Below, in pieces: positions 34,427-46,760 of a stretch of DNA of 64,000 nucleotides. Source of the DNA: Dipteronia dyeriana. Lineage: Eukaryota; Streptophyta; Magnoliopsida; Sapindales; Sapindaceae. Below the pieces are notes generated by a model. It made no database searches and was not told the origin of the DNA. It was given only the letters and a program-made list of their open reading frames with translations. Each line of letters opens with the position of its first letter. Position 1 is the first letter of the stretch. The translations under genes were made by a program, and so were the position numbers. The DNA lies in contig CM065301.1 in the NCBI GenBank assembly GCA_032871835.1, forward strand, positions 17,191,291 through 17,255,290. Direction: 5' to 3'.

Positions 34427-34963
34427 GTCTCAATACAGGGGGTGGATAGTGAATATGCCGTTCCAAGCCGCCCTCAACCGTTAGATTCTATCCAGACTTT
34501 AAAAGGGACTTTCTCATAAGCTAACCAAGTAGTTGAGTAGTATAGAGTTGATGTGATTAGAGTCTCCAATTCTTCAAATCCGACCTAGTAGTCGCGAGTG
34601 AGCAATGTTGACTCCACATCACTCTTAAAGATAAACTGACCCTCACTAATCAAATGAATTGTAAAGGTTAAATTGATTCCCCGTCATTTATGTTGTTACT
34701 ACATCTCCTCCCATACCATTATCATATCTTATCACTCCATATCATATCTTGTGGTTTAAATTGTATTTTACCTTTATTAGTTAATTTCAAATCAACAACC
34801 ATTTCATTTTATTTTTATTGCACTTTTTACTTCAGTAAAGTTTTATCATAACTGTATCTCGATCTCTGTGAACGATACCTTAACTTGCCACACTACTTGT
34901 TTTATACATTTGAGTGCACAGTTGCTGATTTATAAATTTAGTTTCGATATTGCATATACAACA

Positions 34964-36184
34964 AATGCCTTGTCAATTGCTATTAGTTATGGATGGTCTA
35001 TCAACCAACTTGATGTTAATAATGCTTATCTTCATGACACTTTGACAATGGAAGTTTATATGTCTCAACCTATTGGATTCGTTGATGAGGCACATCCTGA
35101 TTATGTTTGTTGCCTCAAGAAAGTGCTCTAAGGTCTCAAACAAGCTCTGAGGGCTTGGTACCATGAGTTGAATTTTGGCTTTAATACCTCCAAGTTTGAT
35201 GCCACCCTCTTAGTTTATAAAATGAATACTCTAACAAGTTATTTCTTGGTTTATGTGGATGATATGCTTATTACAAGTAATTGTCCAAGTTTTATCTCTA
35301 AGTTTATTGGTGCTCTTGGTCATCGATTCTCGATCAAGGATCTTGGTCCTTAAGTTATTTCTTAGGAGTGAAAGCTATTTCAATGCCTCAAGACCTCTTC
35401 TTGTCAAAACACAAATACATCAGAGATCTCATTGCCAAGCATCACCTATCTGGTATGATGGTACTCTGCCAACAGATGCAACTGTTTTTCGAAGCTTGGT
35501 TGGTGGCTTAAGTACTTGTTTCTCACTCGTCCTGACATCGCCTTCACTGTTAACAAACTGGCTCAATTTATACATGCCCCAAGTCAAAGCCACTGGTCTA
35601 CTGTTAAACGCTTAATTCGTTATCTGAAGCATACTTTGTATCATGGTCTCTTACTCCATCGATGATAATCTCTCAACCTTAAGGCTTTCTCCGATGCCGA
35701 CTGATGGGAAACAATGACGATTTTCGTTCAACTACAATTTACATTCTTTATCATGGTGATAATCCAATTTCATGGTATTCGAAAAAGCAACAAACGGGTG
35801 TTTGATCTTCAATTGAGGCCGAATATTGAGTGGTGGCCTCTACTGTTGCTGAGGTAACATGGCTCACAAATCTGCCTACATGAGCTAGGCTTCTCCTTCA
35901 CTTAATCTTCTACCATTCTCTGTGATAATCCGTGTACAACATATCTTTGTGTGAACCCATTGTTTTACTCCCGAATGAAACATATCGCTATCGACTTTCA
36001 TTTTGTTCGTGATAAAGTAGCTGCTGGAACTCTTAAAGTTTCTCATGTGTCTACTTTGCACCAGCTTGCTAACATTCTAAACAAACCACTGTCAAAGGCA
36101 AGATTCTCATCTTTGCGGTCCAAGATCGGTATTTCTGACGGTAGTACCGTCTTGCAGGGGCATATCAGACCAAGTCAAACATAG
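34964..36184 (+). pseudogene. Copia reverse transcriptase-RNase H fragment
   Basis: RT text starts with SIAISYGWSINQLDVNNAYL and VYMSQPIGFVDEAHPDYVCC (34970-35120). The YVDDMLIT active-site motif is near 35252-35275, followed by FRSLVGGL and an RNase H/C-terminal part ending ANILNKPLSKARFSSLRSKI and a stop at 36182-36184. Several stops and frame changes (near 35131, 35353, 35615, 35700-35950) inactivate it. It lacks gag, protease and integrase on its left, where the gypsy element abuts. It is a different copia from the one at 48732-54090. Confidence 0.85.
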
Positions 36185-36250
36185 TTGGTTGTTTATAGTT
36201 GTTTATTGTTTTATCTTTTGTCATCAATTCTTTATTATGTTACTATACTA
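36185..36250 (+). other. Copia 3' flank, probable LTR start, split by the 10.5-kb element
   Basis: Directly after the copia stop comes TTGGTTGTTTATAGTTG and TTTATTATGTTACTATACTA. Across the insertion at 46800 the sequence resumes as TACTATGTTTATATACGAAT and continues with ATCACATCC..TTAATAAAATATGGG to about 46925. This reads like an LTR with a TATA box. Its start and end were not fixed. Confidence 0.45.
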
Positions 36251-36300
36251 GGGTCTGGCTGCTATGCAGTCACAAAGAATTTGGCTGTATGATACAGCCA
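36251..36300 (+). repeat. Left TIR and subterminal palindrome
   Basis: The terminal 18 bases are GGGTCTGGCTGCTATGCA; the palindrome TGGCTGTATGATACAGCCA is at 36282-36300. The palindrome has perfect 9-base arms around one base. Confidence 0.8.
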
Positions 36301-36429
36301 TGAATAGTAATGATTTCGGTCCATTGGATCATTCAACAACTTGATCCAACGGTTCAGCATTAATTAAAAAAGGAAGAAAATGCTTAAAACCTAAAAAACA
36401 ACTCTAACCGGTTCCAAGTTGTCTGAGAC

Positions 36430-36717
36430 ATTATCTATCTCTTTCCTCAGTTCACATCCATTTTTCTCAGTTCTCTTCTCATGATTTTCTTCTCAATTTG
36501 TCTCTCTTTGGGTTCCATGTCTGCTCCGACCGCCGCCGCCGGCTAATCTCCGCCTCTGTTTGCAGATCACCACCTACGGCGTCGCTAACGCCACCATCAT
36601 CACTTTCATTCTTCCCAGTTCTGAGTTTTAGTTCTCACGCCACCACCATCACTTTCGTTCTTCCCAGTCCTGAGTTGCAGTTCTGTAGCCAACGCCACCG
36701 ACCCACCACCATCACTT
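36430..36717 (+). other. Exon-like GC-rich segment in the TIR element
   Basis: This is CT-rich leader-like sequence (CTCTTTCCTCAGTTCACATC), then CGCCGCCGCCGGC, a two-copy duplication of CGCCACCA..CATCACTTTC..CTTCCCAG, and a good donor-like CTTGTAAGTTTG at 36717. Composition and splice-like signals suggest the 5' end of a gene, either the element's own or captured. The 154-residue frame through it is not a recognisable protein. Confidence 0.4.
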
Positions 36718-39700
36718 GTAAGTTTGAAATCGATTTTTCTCAAAATATTTCGAATCCAGAAGTTTATATATTTATATGTTTGAAGTTGTCAGATTGTTTT
36801 GGTAAATTTTGTTGCCCATTAATTTGTTTCCCCAATTTTAGTTTATGCTATTGTAGTTCATCGATGCTTGCCTTTTACGACATCGTTTTAGTCCAATTTT
36901 TTTTTTATTTTGCCCAGTTAAACTACACTGAAACCACTTGTTCATCGATCAATATTCAATAACTTCTGTCACTGCATATCCGTTTCATCACGATTTTAGT
37001 GAATTTGTGGTTTTGTTCTGATTTTAGTTAATGAGTTGCAGATCCCTTGTCAATTTCTCTTCTGTCGACGCCGCTCAGTCTGGCGAACTTGATTTCACAC
37101 AGTTAAAGTTTACATTTTTTGAGCAAGAAAACGTGAAAATTGGAAGTAACAATATGAGTACTGGCTTCGTGAAGACAAAGGTGTGTGTTAGCAACTTTTT
37201 AGTTAGGTTACTGTGTTTTCAAGTATTAATTTGATTGTTCGTCTTTGTGGATAACATGATGATTGTATTTGAGAGTTTTACGAAACATACTTGTAATTGT
37301 TAATTTAGTCTTCGGATACTTTTCTTTTAAAAATTTAATTTAGGTTTACTCAAAACTCAGTTACATTGCATGAACATGAAAATCTCTATTGTGGTTAAAA
37401 AGCATAAAACAGCTTATATGGATATATGATCATCATGTGCCAATGTCATTGTTTTTTGAAGAATAATTTCCTGTGATTGTTTTGTGTTACATAAATAAAA
37501 ATCAGAGAGAAGAGTTGTTTTTGTTTCCTTTGTCAGAGGAAAAGAAGAAAATGTGTGAAAACAAAAGAGAGGAAGGCGTTAACATTGTTGTGTCTTTGTT
37601 CACTTTAACAATAATAAAAAATAATACTACTCTCTAATTTCTTCATTTGGATCACCAAACATTCCTTTGCAAAAATATCATCGATGTTATATTTAGGGCT
37701 TATAATAGATCTCGCCTGACACTTATATCTATATAAAATATTGTTAAAAAGGTGCAGACATCGTTCATGGCGCTTGGTGTTGCTGTCAGGATCTGGTGAT
37801 TTCAGTTGATCGTAATATCTGCATCAACCCCGAAGTCAGGTGTCTCTTCTCTACTGTTAAACATTTGATTGATGCTCTATAACCTTCTATTAAAATTTTG
37901 TAGCTTATACATAGTAAATGATTGGAAAATTGCTAATTATTGTGAATAATTCTGATTGTGGATATGTATGAATCAGATTTGTTCTGTTTAAATTTATGGC
38001 AATTTGCACACTTAGCATTGTGACTAGGTCAGAAGATACGAATTCATGACCAAATTGTTCTTATTCCTTATTGATGCTAATTGTTTATGATTTGCACTGA
38101 AAATTGATGGATTGGTTGCCAATGCCATCCTTCCATTAGTTGAAGTGAACTGTTGTCTAGGAATTTAATGTCCATGATTGAGTTAGTTAAGAAAACTTAG
38201 ATTTTTCTCTTTCTATGTGCATGCTCTGCTAACTGCGTTTTAGTAGGCATAACATATGTTGGTTAGGGTGGCAGGTGACCTTTCTTGTGACAATATAAAT
38301 TCTCATTTTTAGCTTTATGGGCATCTATTTACTTGTCTCTTTATATCACTAGCCACGATAGTTTTCATGTGATTGCTTCAGGTTCAATTAGATTTTTTTT
38401 AGGTTAATTATGCTTTTAATTAGTAGAATCATAATCAACTTCTTCTTGTGTAATTACTCTTTCTACAATGAAGCTCCCATTGATGAATATGGTTAGTATT
38501 GTTCATATCTCTGGTTTACTGTGAGTATAATATAACTTTTGCTTGTATTCTGCTTTAAAGTTGTGAAAGAAAATATTGCAAATAAACTATTAAGCTCACC
38601 TCAGCCAAAGCTAATGCATTGGCATTAGGCTAGATAACTACCATTGAGAACTCAAGCTTGAGACAAGCTTCAACAAGAGAGAAAAGGCTAGAGCTCCTGC
38701 AGAATGATTTGTATACTTATTAGTTATGTTGTAGATGTGATGTGATAGTCTGAAATAGGATAAAAAACAAAAGTTTCATAAGTGTTTGATCAAATGACAG
38801 TTCATACGTTCATTATTTCATTTGCATGCTTGTACTGTATTGTTTCATTGATCAAATTAGGTTATACTGTATAAGTATACATGATTTCAACTGACTCTTT
38901 TAGTAACACAGTCATAGTTAGGTGTTTCATTAAATATACTGTATATGTTTAAATGTGTTGTACCCACCAAAGAAACTAAAATAGGTTCACATTTAGTAAG
39001 TTTATTAAGTTATTATTGATAACTAATTAAAACTTGTTTGTAAATATACAGTTTTGGTAACGTTAACAAGAAGTCGGATTGATGATGCAATTAGGCACAA
39101 GAAACATTCAATTGCCTCAGACTACCTTTTGTTATAGGTTTGTATATTGACATTATGATATTCATTTCCTGATAGTCATTTAACTTTACATTGATTTGAA
39201 TGACCTTCTTGATGATAACGTATTGGAGAGATCAAAACAGAACATATCTTGACTCCTGAGAAGTAAGGATAAACACGTTGTGTTCAAATTCCTAGTAACT
39301 GGAAAAATAAATATAATTGACTTCATTACTTTTACTTAATTGCTATAATAATATTCTTTTTTATCCATTTATGGTTATAAGTTTTTAATTTTCTTAAAAT
39401 GGTGCTCTTCTATTATGATATGATGTTGAATTTTTAACTTTAAACTTGTTTGATTCTTGCATTTTGAGCACAGATCTCCAAGTCCTGAATGAGTAATAGC
39501 ATCCTCAATAATACTGAATTATTTGGCATCTATGTTAGCACTGTAAGACATTTTGTATATAATTCTATTTTTTTTAAAAAATCAGATTTTATATATTAAA
39601 CATTGAATTTTTCGTTATATAGTTTTTGTTTATTTGAATTTGATTCAGGTTTGTGATATATATAGTTTTTACGGATTATGGACGGTCAAAGAAAGGTGAT

Positions 39701-40133
39701 CATAGATGGTTGAAGCCTAAAGGAGTTATTTTGAATATTATTGTGAGAACACTGTAATTGTGTTCACTTGAATTTTTTTAGAATCTTAATTATTTTTGTA
39801 CTAGCTTCTTTTTAAAATGTTATTTGTATTTTATTTATTTATTAATGAATTCCAATTGTTCAAATATTATATATCGGAGGGATTTCTCTTTATTTATAAC
39901 ATGGTTTTATTATTTTCTTTTGTTATCAATATAATTGATATTTGAGAAATTTTATATTTTAACATATAGCTTAGTTTTTTTTTTGTACCAGCTGAATATT
40001 ATGCAACAGTTCATATGTTGTAGGCCCGTAGTTGCATACCGGTGTAAGAGGTTTTTTGCCATAGGTAACTTCTTGTGGTAAATATTAAAAAGTTTGCATT
40101 AGCTTTTAGCTCTTAAGAAAGTTTGCAACAGTT
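36718..40133. other. TIR-element interior, intron-like DNA
   Basis: T-rich, intron-like sequence with a few short exon-like pieces (37031-37180 ending in AAGGTGTGTG; 37760-37840; 39060-39135). None gives a frame I recognise. No transposase motif was seen. Confidence 0.4.
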
Positions 40134-40232
40134 CATAGAGCTTTGATTTTAGGATTGAATTATGCTCTTAAGAAAGGGTTTAAACACATTCGTGTTCATG
40201 GAGACTCAATGCTTGTGTCTGTTAGGTTTTAG
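40134..40232 (+). pseudogene. Captured RNase H (RVT_3-type) exon fragment
   Basis: The frame reads RALILGLNYALKKGFKHIRV then HGDSMLVS and a stop. This matches the core of plant RNase H-like (RVT_3) proteins such as the Arabidopsis At3g01410/At1g24090 type: an alpha helix ALILGLKYALKKG, then the strand with the GDS catalytic-region aspartate. Only about 32 residues are present, with neither the first catalytic Asp/Glu nor the C-terminus. It looks like one exon of a host gene taken up by the TIR element. LINE ORF2 also carries RVT_3, but the ALKKGFKHIRVHGDS wording is closer to the stand-alone host genes. Confidence 0.65.
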
Positions 40233-40289
40233 TATATTAGATTTGCTAATGTATTTTGGAGGTTTCGGTAATTGGTTGGTGGCAATGCC

Positions 40290-40430
40290 AGATTACATAG
40301 CATTGCAAGCATCTAATTCCAAGTATTGACAATGGCCAGTTTTGAAACAATTTTGGGAGAAAATTTGTGTTTTTCTCTGGGCTTGTGACATATGACTTCA
40401 ATTCTATGAATGAAATGTTACCGAAGCTAT
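40290..40430. repeat. Direct repeat inside the TIR element, copy 1
   Basis: About 130 bp containing TATTGACAATGGCCAGTTTT and ATGACTTCAATTCTATGAAT recurs at 43975-44100 with substitutions. Copy 1 is followed directly by GAAAATGGTTACAAATTAAA, which looks like a single unit of the later GGTTAC array. Confidence 0.8.
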
Positions 40431-40557
40431 GAAAATGGTTACAAATTAAAATATAAAATTTTTATTTTCATGAAATTTTTATTTGGTTTAAAACTGGATC
40501 TACAGCTTCCGAGTGGTTGAGAATGTGTTGTGGTGTTGGTTTTAAAGGTGAATTTTT

Positions 40558-40794
40558 TTGTTCCATTTTTATTTATTTATTTTCATTTTAGCTGAAATTA
40601 ATGATGCAGTAACAATTTTGGTTGATTATGAGGTCTTTGTGGACACTAGAGAGAAAGCATCAAGGCATTTTCATTTAGAGGGGATTCAAACTGGCTTGGG
40701 TTCAGTAATAGCTCTGACAGGAACGTATTGGGTGGCTGGTCCGATTCAGGTAGCATCTTTGTGGCTGATATTTCAGCTAAAGAGAGTGAGATAA
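40558..40794 (+). other. Unrecognised 78-residue frame
   Basis: It follows a T-rich stretch ending in TTTTAG, so an exon could start near 40591. The text AEINDAVTILVDYEVFVDTR and GIQTGLGSVIALTGTYWVAG is protein-like, but I cannot place it. It may be another captured exon fragment. Confidence 0.25.
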
Positions 40795-41739
40795 CACATT
40801 GAAATGTCTAATTAACAGAGTTCTTTAGTGTTGCTTAGTTGTCTTATCGTCTTTCTAGTTGATCATATGGGCTAACCTCAGTTCAGGCAACCACACAAGA
40901 TCAAGTCAAGAAGTCTATTAATTAGACAAACGCATTCCAAATATATTTATCTTCTTGTGTGCACTGATTCCGTGATATATAGCCTGATTTCTATATAGAC
41001 AGGGTCAAACATAAGTTAAGGATTTTTTTTATGTATTTGATATTTACTTATACGATAAATACTGCATTAAGCATTTTTACCTTAGAAAAGTAAGACGTTA
41101 AGACGTAAAGAATGAGATGAGATTCTGTTGATTAAAAAAAAAATGAGGTTGCTTGGTTGTTTGTGTGATATGTTGGTTTTGTTTGATTATTTTTAACATT
41201 ATTTGGTAATGTGGTATGTTTGTCGATATTTTTATTCATAGAATTAGAGTATTTAGATTGTGATATTGCTGCTGTTGATTTTTCAGTATATAATTTAGTT
41301 TACTTTTTAACTGATCATAAGTTAATCTTTAGTATTTGGATTCCTAGAATGAGAGGAAGTCATTTTTTACATTTGTTTATTTAATTAAAATACTTTTAAG
41401 AAGAAAAAATAAAAATTGACCTACTAATTATTCATCATCGTTAGAGAAAATCTTTGGTCTCTACTAGAATGATGTTTTGAAATTGATCCTTATGGTATGA
41501 ATGTTGAAAATGTTTTTGGTATTTTAAGCAATCGTCTCCTGTTAGTAATTTGCAAAATCATATAGCTAAGAATAATAAGCAGATGTGTTGTTGATTGATG
41601 ATGAGTTGGATTTTTAAGTGATTGTGTTTGGTGAGTGAGTTTGTGTTTTGTTAGGACATGGGTCAAATGGAAAATGAATTGGAATGGGGCGTTGAATAGT
41701 TTTAGCTTCTTTCAAGTTATGTACCAAATTTTTCATCAG

Positions 41740-41927
41740 GCACTCTGTTTTTAATGTATGGTGTGCCCTGTTGTTTGGTTAGACGTGTAATTCTTTTATT
41801 TTTGTAAGGTTTTGTTGGGTTTTCTTTTGAGGATTCTGGATGCTCCCTTTTTTTTATTGGATTGTCTGGTTTAACTTGGCCTTGTATGATTTTTTCATTT
41901 AATAAACTGACAGTTAAAAAAAAAGTT
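41740..41927 (+). mobile_element. Possible 5'-truncated LINE tail
   Basis: T/G-rich 3'-UTR-like sequence (CCTGTTGTTTGGTTAGACGT, TTTTTATTGGATTGTCTGG, TCATTTAATAAACTGACAGT) ends in a run of nine A at about 41918. The style matches plant L1 tails. I found no target duplication. Confidence 0.4.
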
Positions 41928-43974
41928 GTAGGCATAAATATGCCAGACAAACATTTCAATCTCTTACAAGGATTTTCTGTTTTGGACCATATTGAGGAAG
42001 CAACTTTTCTAAAGCATATTTTGTTCATGCTTGTATAATTAGTTATTTATTTATTTATTTTTTGTGTGTATATCTTAATATTACTTCTATATATATATAA
42101 TTTTTACGAAAACGTTATTGGAAATGCTCTATTATATATAAGAGTAGCTGAAGATATTGTCATAATTTGAGGTTAGCAAAGTAATTTATATATCAATACT
42201 GCGTTTTAATAGTAACTCATTTCAGGCCAAGTCGTTCTAGCTCGTTCTAGCTTGTGTGCATGCTAGAACTTTGTAGCTTTTCTCTAGTATTATATTTTAT
42301 CCACTTTTGTATATTGCTTCTAATATATGTGCTGTGCAGAAGCAAGCCGTGGTTCAACATCTGTATATGGGTAGAAACCCTCCAATGTTCACATAAATGA
42401 GGGTTCTTTGCCAAAATTTTGATGACGACCACTTGGTATATGACACCGAACAACTACTCTATATAGACATAGGTTTTGTGTTTTGGTATAGTTGTGTTTG
42501 TTTTTGGTTTCTAATTTACCTACACTTATAATTGTTGTTACGGCTCATTTTTGGTATAGACTTTGGTTGATATTAGATTTTGAGAGTAAATTCCAGAATT
42601 TCTCATGTCAGATACAACTCTTTACCTAGTTTCTGCTAGCTTACTTTTAGGGTAGTATTTTTGTTTTTTTAAAATTGCCTATTGGTTTGGTTGGCAATAC
42701 GGAATCTTCACTTGCACTCAGTCCAGCTGGTTTGCCCTGTTGTGCTATGCTATAATATTCTTTTGCCCATATAAATTCTAAAAATTTGAGTTATTTTAAT
42801 AATTTTCATTATAAGCTGAATCAACTTTGTATATGTTAACTTTGCATGATGTCCTAGATAAATGCGACCCTAGGTTCAAGTAAGGCTTTATTAAGACTTA
42901 TCTATTAAATTAACTGATTAAACGTTCGTTTAGAAGCTTCTCTGGTGAAGAATAAAGGTCTCCCCTACCGTCTCCCGATCACAAAAGTGAAAGCTAAAGT
43001 TCTTGCAAGCATGTATATCACAAACCTTCATTCTGGGATAAGCTAGTCCTTGTAAACACACATATAATAGGAAAAAAATGGATGAGAAAATTACATAATT
43101 TGTCAACTGACATTAACTCCTGCAACAACAAAAGTTATATTACAGAGAGTTAATAAAAAGATGAAAATATAATATAAACTTCACCTTCACCATGTAAAGA
43201 TAAAAAATAAAAAAAAACTCTAATAGATACTTCACTTTTAGCTAAATAAGATTATTGGAGCCGTAACAAGGTTACCATTGCTATGGTGACATTTTTCGAC
43301 AAAATTGTTGCAAGCCTCTTCTTGTTGGGGCGCAAGTTAGGAGCATGCCCACCACATTAGTAAGCCGGAATCCAGACCACAAAATTTATGCTGATTGTTT
43401 TCAACTAATTGCTGCAGTTTAAAATGGTGCATGCAATTTGTAAAAGGAGAAAGACCGTTGGTGGGGGTATCGTCTCTGATGAAGGTAGCACTCGGTTCAC
43501 AACTGGTGCAAAGTTGAAGCTTGGTAATATGGCTTGGATAAATTATCAATAAGTTAAAAAATATTTCCGTAATATACACAAAAAAATTGGCATGTAAATT
43601 GATACATTACCTTTCCATGTTTAATACTCGGTGTGTTTTTGGTCATGATTTCTTTTTCTTTTCTCAGTTTTTGGCAAAGGAGCTTGGGGGATCATTTTTG
43701 TACAAGTGAAAAATGTAAATATCAAGTAGGAGTAAATAGAGGAGATGATTATTAATCAAATGTATATATATTTTATTATATGAAATTCAAAAGGAACACA
43801 TTTTTGTTTTTATTTATTGTTTGGTGATTATTTGAAATAATGTGATTGCTAGAAGTTACACATATTAGGCTTTGCATTCGAACTTGATTACCCTAATCAT
43901 TTATTGCAGGTTTTTTTTTAAGAACATGACAATACAAATTCTATTCACCAACCCAATTTAATTAGGATAAGTAT

Positions 43975-44100
43975 ATGTCACGCATGAAGCATCCAATTCC
44001 AGGTATTGACAATGGTCAGTTTTGAAGCAATTTTTGGAGAAAAAGTTATGTTTTTCTCACGGATTGTGATATATGACTTCAATTCTTTGAATGAAATGTA
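43975..44100. repeat. Direct repeat inside the TIR element, copy 2
   Basis: This partner of the 40290-40430 repeat has the same order of words (TATTGACAATGGTCAGTTTT, ATGACTTCAATTCTTTGAAT). It lies about 450 bp before the GGTTAC minisatellite. Confidence 0.8.
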
Positions 44101-44549
44101 AATGATCTAAAGAAAGTATGATAACAACCTTTGTATATATCTATTAATATCCAAATGATCTTTTTATTTTTCTATTACAAATCATTAGATTGCACTTACA
44201 TTTTATATAACTGATTACATGTTGATTGTTTTGGTTAATTGTTTTGATTCTAAATTTGTTGAAGCAACTAAAGGAAGTAATGGATTTTGATTCTAAAATT
44301 TTCAAAATATGGGACATACCATGATAGAATAAGTAGTTACAAATTTTGAAAAAACTATTAAACAATAATCAATATGAAAAAACAAATTAACAGGTTGCTT
44401 CAATACAAAGTCAGCTTGATATCATTCTAAAAAGAAAAAAAATTCAAACTTACTTTTAGAGAAGGAATTGTTTCCATATGCCTAATACCATTCTCAAAAA
44501 ACTCTTCCCATGAAATAGTTAACAGTTAAAATATTTATAAAAAAAAATG

Positions 44550-46560
44550 GTTACCAAAGTCGTTTAAATGGTTAATGGAGACATAAAAGTGGTTACAAAT
44601 ACTGTGAAAATGGTTACAAGTTAAAAAATTATAAATAAAAAAACTGGTTACTAGAGCCGTAAAATGGTTACTTCAGACGTGAAAATGATTACCATAGCTG
44701 TGAAAATGATTACAAGTCAAAATATCTAAAATATCTAAAATTCAAAAGTGGTTACTGGACCCGTAAAATGGTTACTGGCATTATGAAAATGGTTACCTTC
44801 GTTGTGAAAATGGTTACAAGTTAAAATTTCAAAAAATAAAAATAAAAAGCGTTTACCATAGCCGTAAAATGGTTACAACTTAGAATTTTAAAAATTAAAA
44901 GGTGGTTTTCAGACCTGTAAAATGGTTACTGGAGTCGTACAAATTGTTACAATCGCCGTGAAAATGGTTACATGTCAACATTTATAAAAATAAAAATAAA
45001 AATTTAGTTACCAGACCCGTAAAATGGTTACTAGACCTGTGAAAATAGTTAACAATGCCGTGTAAATGGTTTTACTATTTAAGATATTAAAAAATATAAA
45101 ACGGTTACCAAACCGGTATAAACGGTTACCAAATTCGTAAAATGGTTACTGGAGCCGTGAAAATTGTTACCATTTCCGTGCAAATGGTTACAAGACAAAT
45201 TATTAAAAAAATAAAAAGTGGTTACCAATACCGTATTGATGTTTACTAAAAGCCGTAAAAGTGGTTACTAGTGCCGTAAAAATAGTGACAAGTCAAAATT
45301 GTAAAAATCAAAAGGTAGTTACCAAAGCCGTAAAATGGTTACTAGGGGCCGTTAACATTGTTATCATCCCCGTGAAAATAGTTACAAGACAAAATATTTT
45401 AAAAATAAAAATGGTTACCAACGCCGTATTAGTGGTTACTAAAATCCGTAAAAATGGTTACTAAAATCCGTAAAAGTGGTTACTAGTACTGTGAAAATGG
45501 TTACAAGTCAAAAATGTAAAAATCAAAAGGTAGTTATCAAAGGCGTAAAATGATTACTGAAGCCGTTACAATAGTTACCATTGCCGTGAAAATGGTTACA
45601 AGACAAAATATGAAAAAAATAAAAAATGATTACCAATACATTATTAATGGTTACTAAAAGCCGTAAAAGTACTTACTAGTGCGGTGAAAATTGTTACAAG
45701 ACAAATTTAAAAAATTCAAAAGGTAGTTACCAAATCCGTAAAATGGTTACTGGAGCCGTGAAAATTGTTACCATTGCCGTGAAAATTGTTACAAGACAAA
45801 ATATTTTAAAAATAAAAAATGGTTATCCATGCCGTATTAATGGTTACTAAAATCCGTAAAAGTGGTTACTAGTACCTTGAAAATGGTTACAAGTCAAAAA
45901 TGTAAAATTCAAAAGGTAGTTACCAAAGGCGTAAAATGGTTATTGAAGCCGTTACAATAGTTACCATCGTCGTGAAAATGGTTACAAGATAAAATATTAA
46001 AAAAATAAAAAATGGTTACCAATACCGTATTAATGGTTACTAAAAGCCGTAAAAGTACTTATTAGTGCTGTGAAAATGGTTACAAGTCAAATTTGTAAAA
46101 ATCAAAAGGTATTTACCAAATCCGTTAAATGGTTACTGGAGTCGTAAAAATTATTACCATTGCCGTATAAATGGTTACAAGTCAAAATATCAAAAATTTA
46201 AAGATGGTTACCCAAGCCTTAAAATTGTTACTGAAGCCGTGAAAATGATTACCAATGCCGTGAAAGTAGTTACAAGTCTAAATTTCATAAATTAAAAACT
46301 GGTTACCAGGGCCATAAATTGGTAATTGAAACCGTAAAGATGGTTACCATTACCGTGGAATTGGTTACAAGTCAAAATATTGAAAATACAAAAGTAGTTA
46401 CCCAATCCGTTAAATAGTTACTACTGCTGTGAAAGTGATTATTAATACCGTGAAAATGGTTACAATTTAAAATTTCAAATATCAATAAGTAATTACCAAA
46501 ACCTTAAAATGGTTACATAAGCCGTGAAAATGGTTACTGTGAAAATGGTTACAAACCAAA
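44550..46560. repeat. 2-kb GGTTAC minisatellite
   Basis: About twenty higher-order units of roughly 100 bp. Each has four or so subunits of about 22 bp built on GGTTACnnnnnCCGTNAAAAT, separated by an A-rich spacer (AAGTCAAAATATNAAAAA). The units are diverged and in one orientation. Short frames such as 45261-45464 simply translate the repeat. Confidence 0.92.
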
Positions 46561-46760
46561 ATATCAAAAATTATATCAAAATATATAATTAATTAATTTA
46601 TCTTAATTAAATATAATTTTTAATCATATAAGTTTTTTTTATATAGGTTTTAATTTAATTTTTAAATTTTTTAAATATAAATGTTAAGGTGTTGTAAAAA
46701 AAAAAAAAAGAAGCTTTTTTGGTGGCAACCGGTTTTAATTCTTAATGGGGGCACTGTTGC

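Larger units (their letters stand above)
20400..34963 (+). mobile_element. Decayed Tat/Athila-like Ty3/gypsy element with nested insertions
   Basis: Host element for three later insertions. After removing them (20998-23520, 24462-26096, 30511-34426) a + oriented remnant of about 6.4 kb remains. It has a leader with CACGGGT-type motifs, a PF20167-type ('putative plant transposon protein') frame, a long 3' noncoding section with a purine-rich tract (28668-28750) and the text CCCCGTTACAACC (28938-28950), a polypurine tract (29471-29486), and a 3' LTR. I see no protease, reverse transcriptase or integrase, so it is non-autonomous or heavily deleted. The 5' LTR boundary was not found; the start given is approximate. 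Confidence 0.55.
29487..34963 (+). repeat. 3' LTR of the gypsy element, interrupted
   Basis: The LTR runs 29487-30510 and, after the nested element and its duplication, 34432 to about 34963. U3 carries the CACGGGT motif cluster (29660-29900). A TATA-like CCTATATATAG sits at 29941-29951, followed by CT-rich leader-like sequence. The second part ends CTCTGTGAACGATACC and finally, tentatively, TATACAACA at 34955-34963. The end is uncertain by up to 80 bases. Confidence 0.5.
40795..44549. other. TIR-element interior, no gene
   Basis: AT-rich sequence with no supported coding region. It contains the LINE-tail-like segment (41740-41927) and the second copy of the direct repeat (43975-44100). The - strand frames here have no family features. 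Confidence 0.45.

Noticed and set aside
41717..42028. 103-residue - strand frame
   Set aside because: It is antisense to the LINE-tail-like segment and its poly-A; no family features.
45261..45464. 67-residue VT-AVK repeat peptide as a gene
   Set aside because: It arises from the GGTTAC...CCGTAAAA minisatellite and is closed by stops in neighbouring units.
44550..46560. GGTTAC array as a telomere-like, satellite or CRISPR-like array
   Set aside because: The unit is not the plant telomere heptamer, the spacers are not unique, and the array is confined within one element; it is a local minisatellite.
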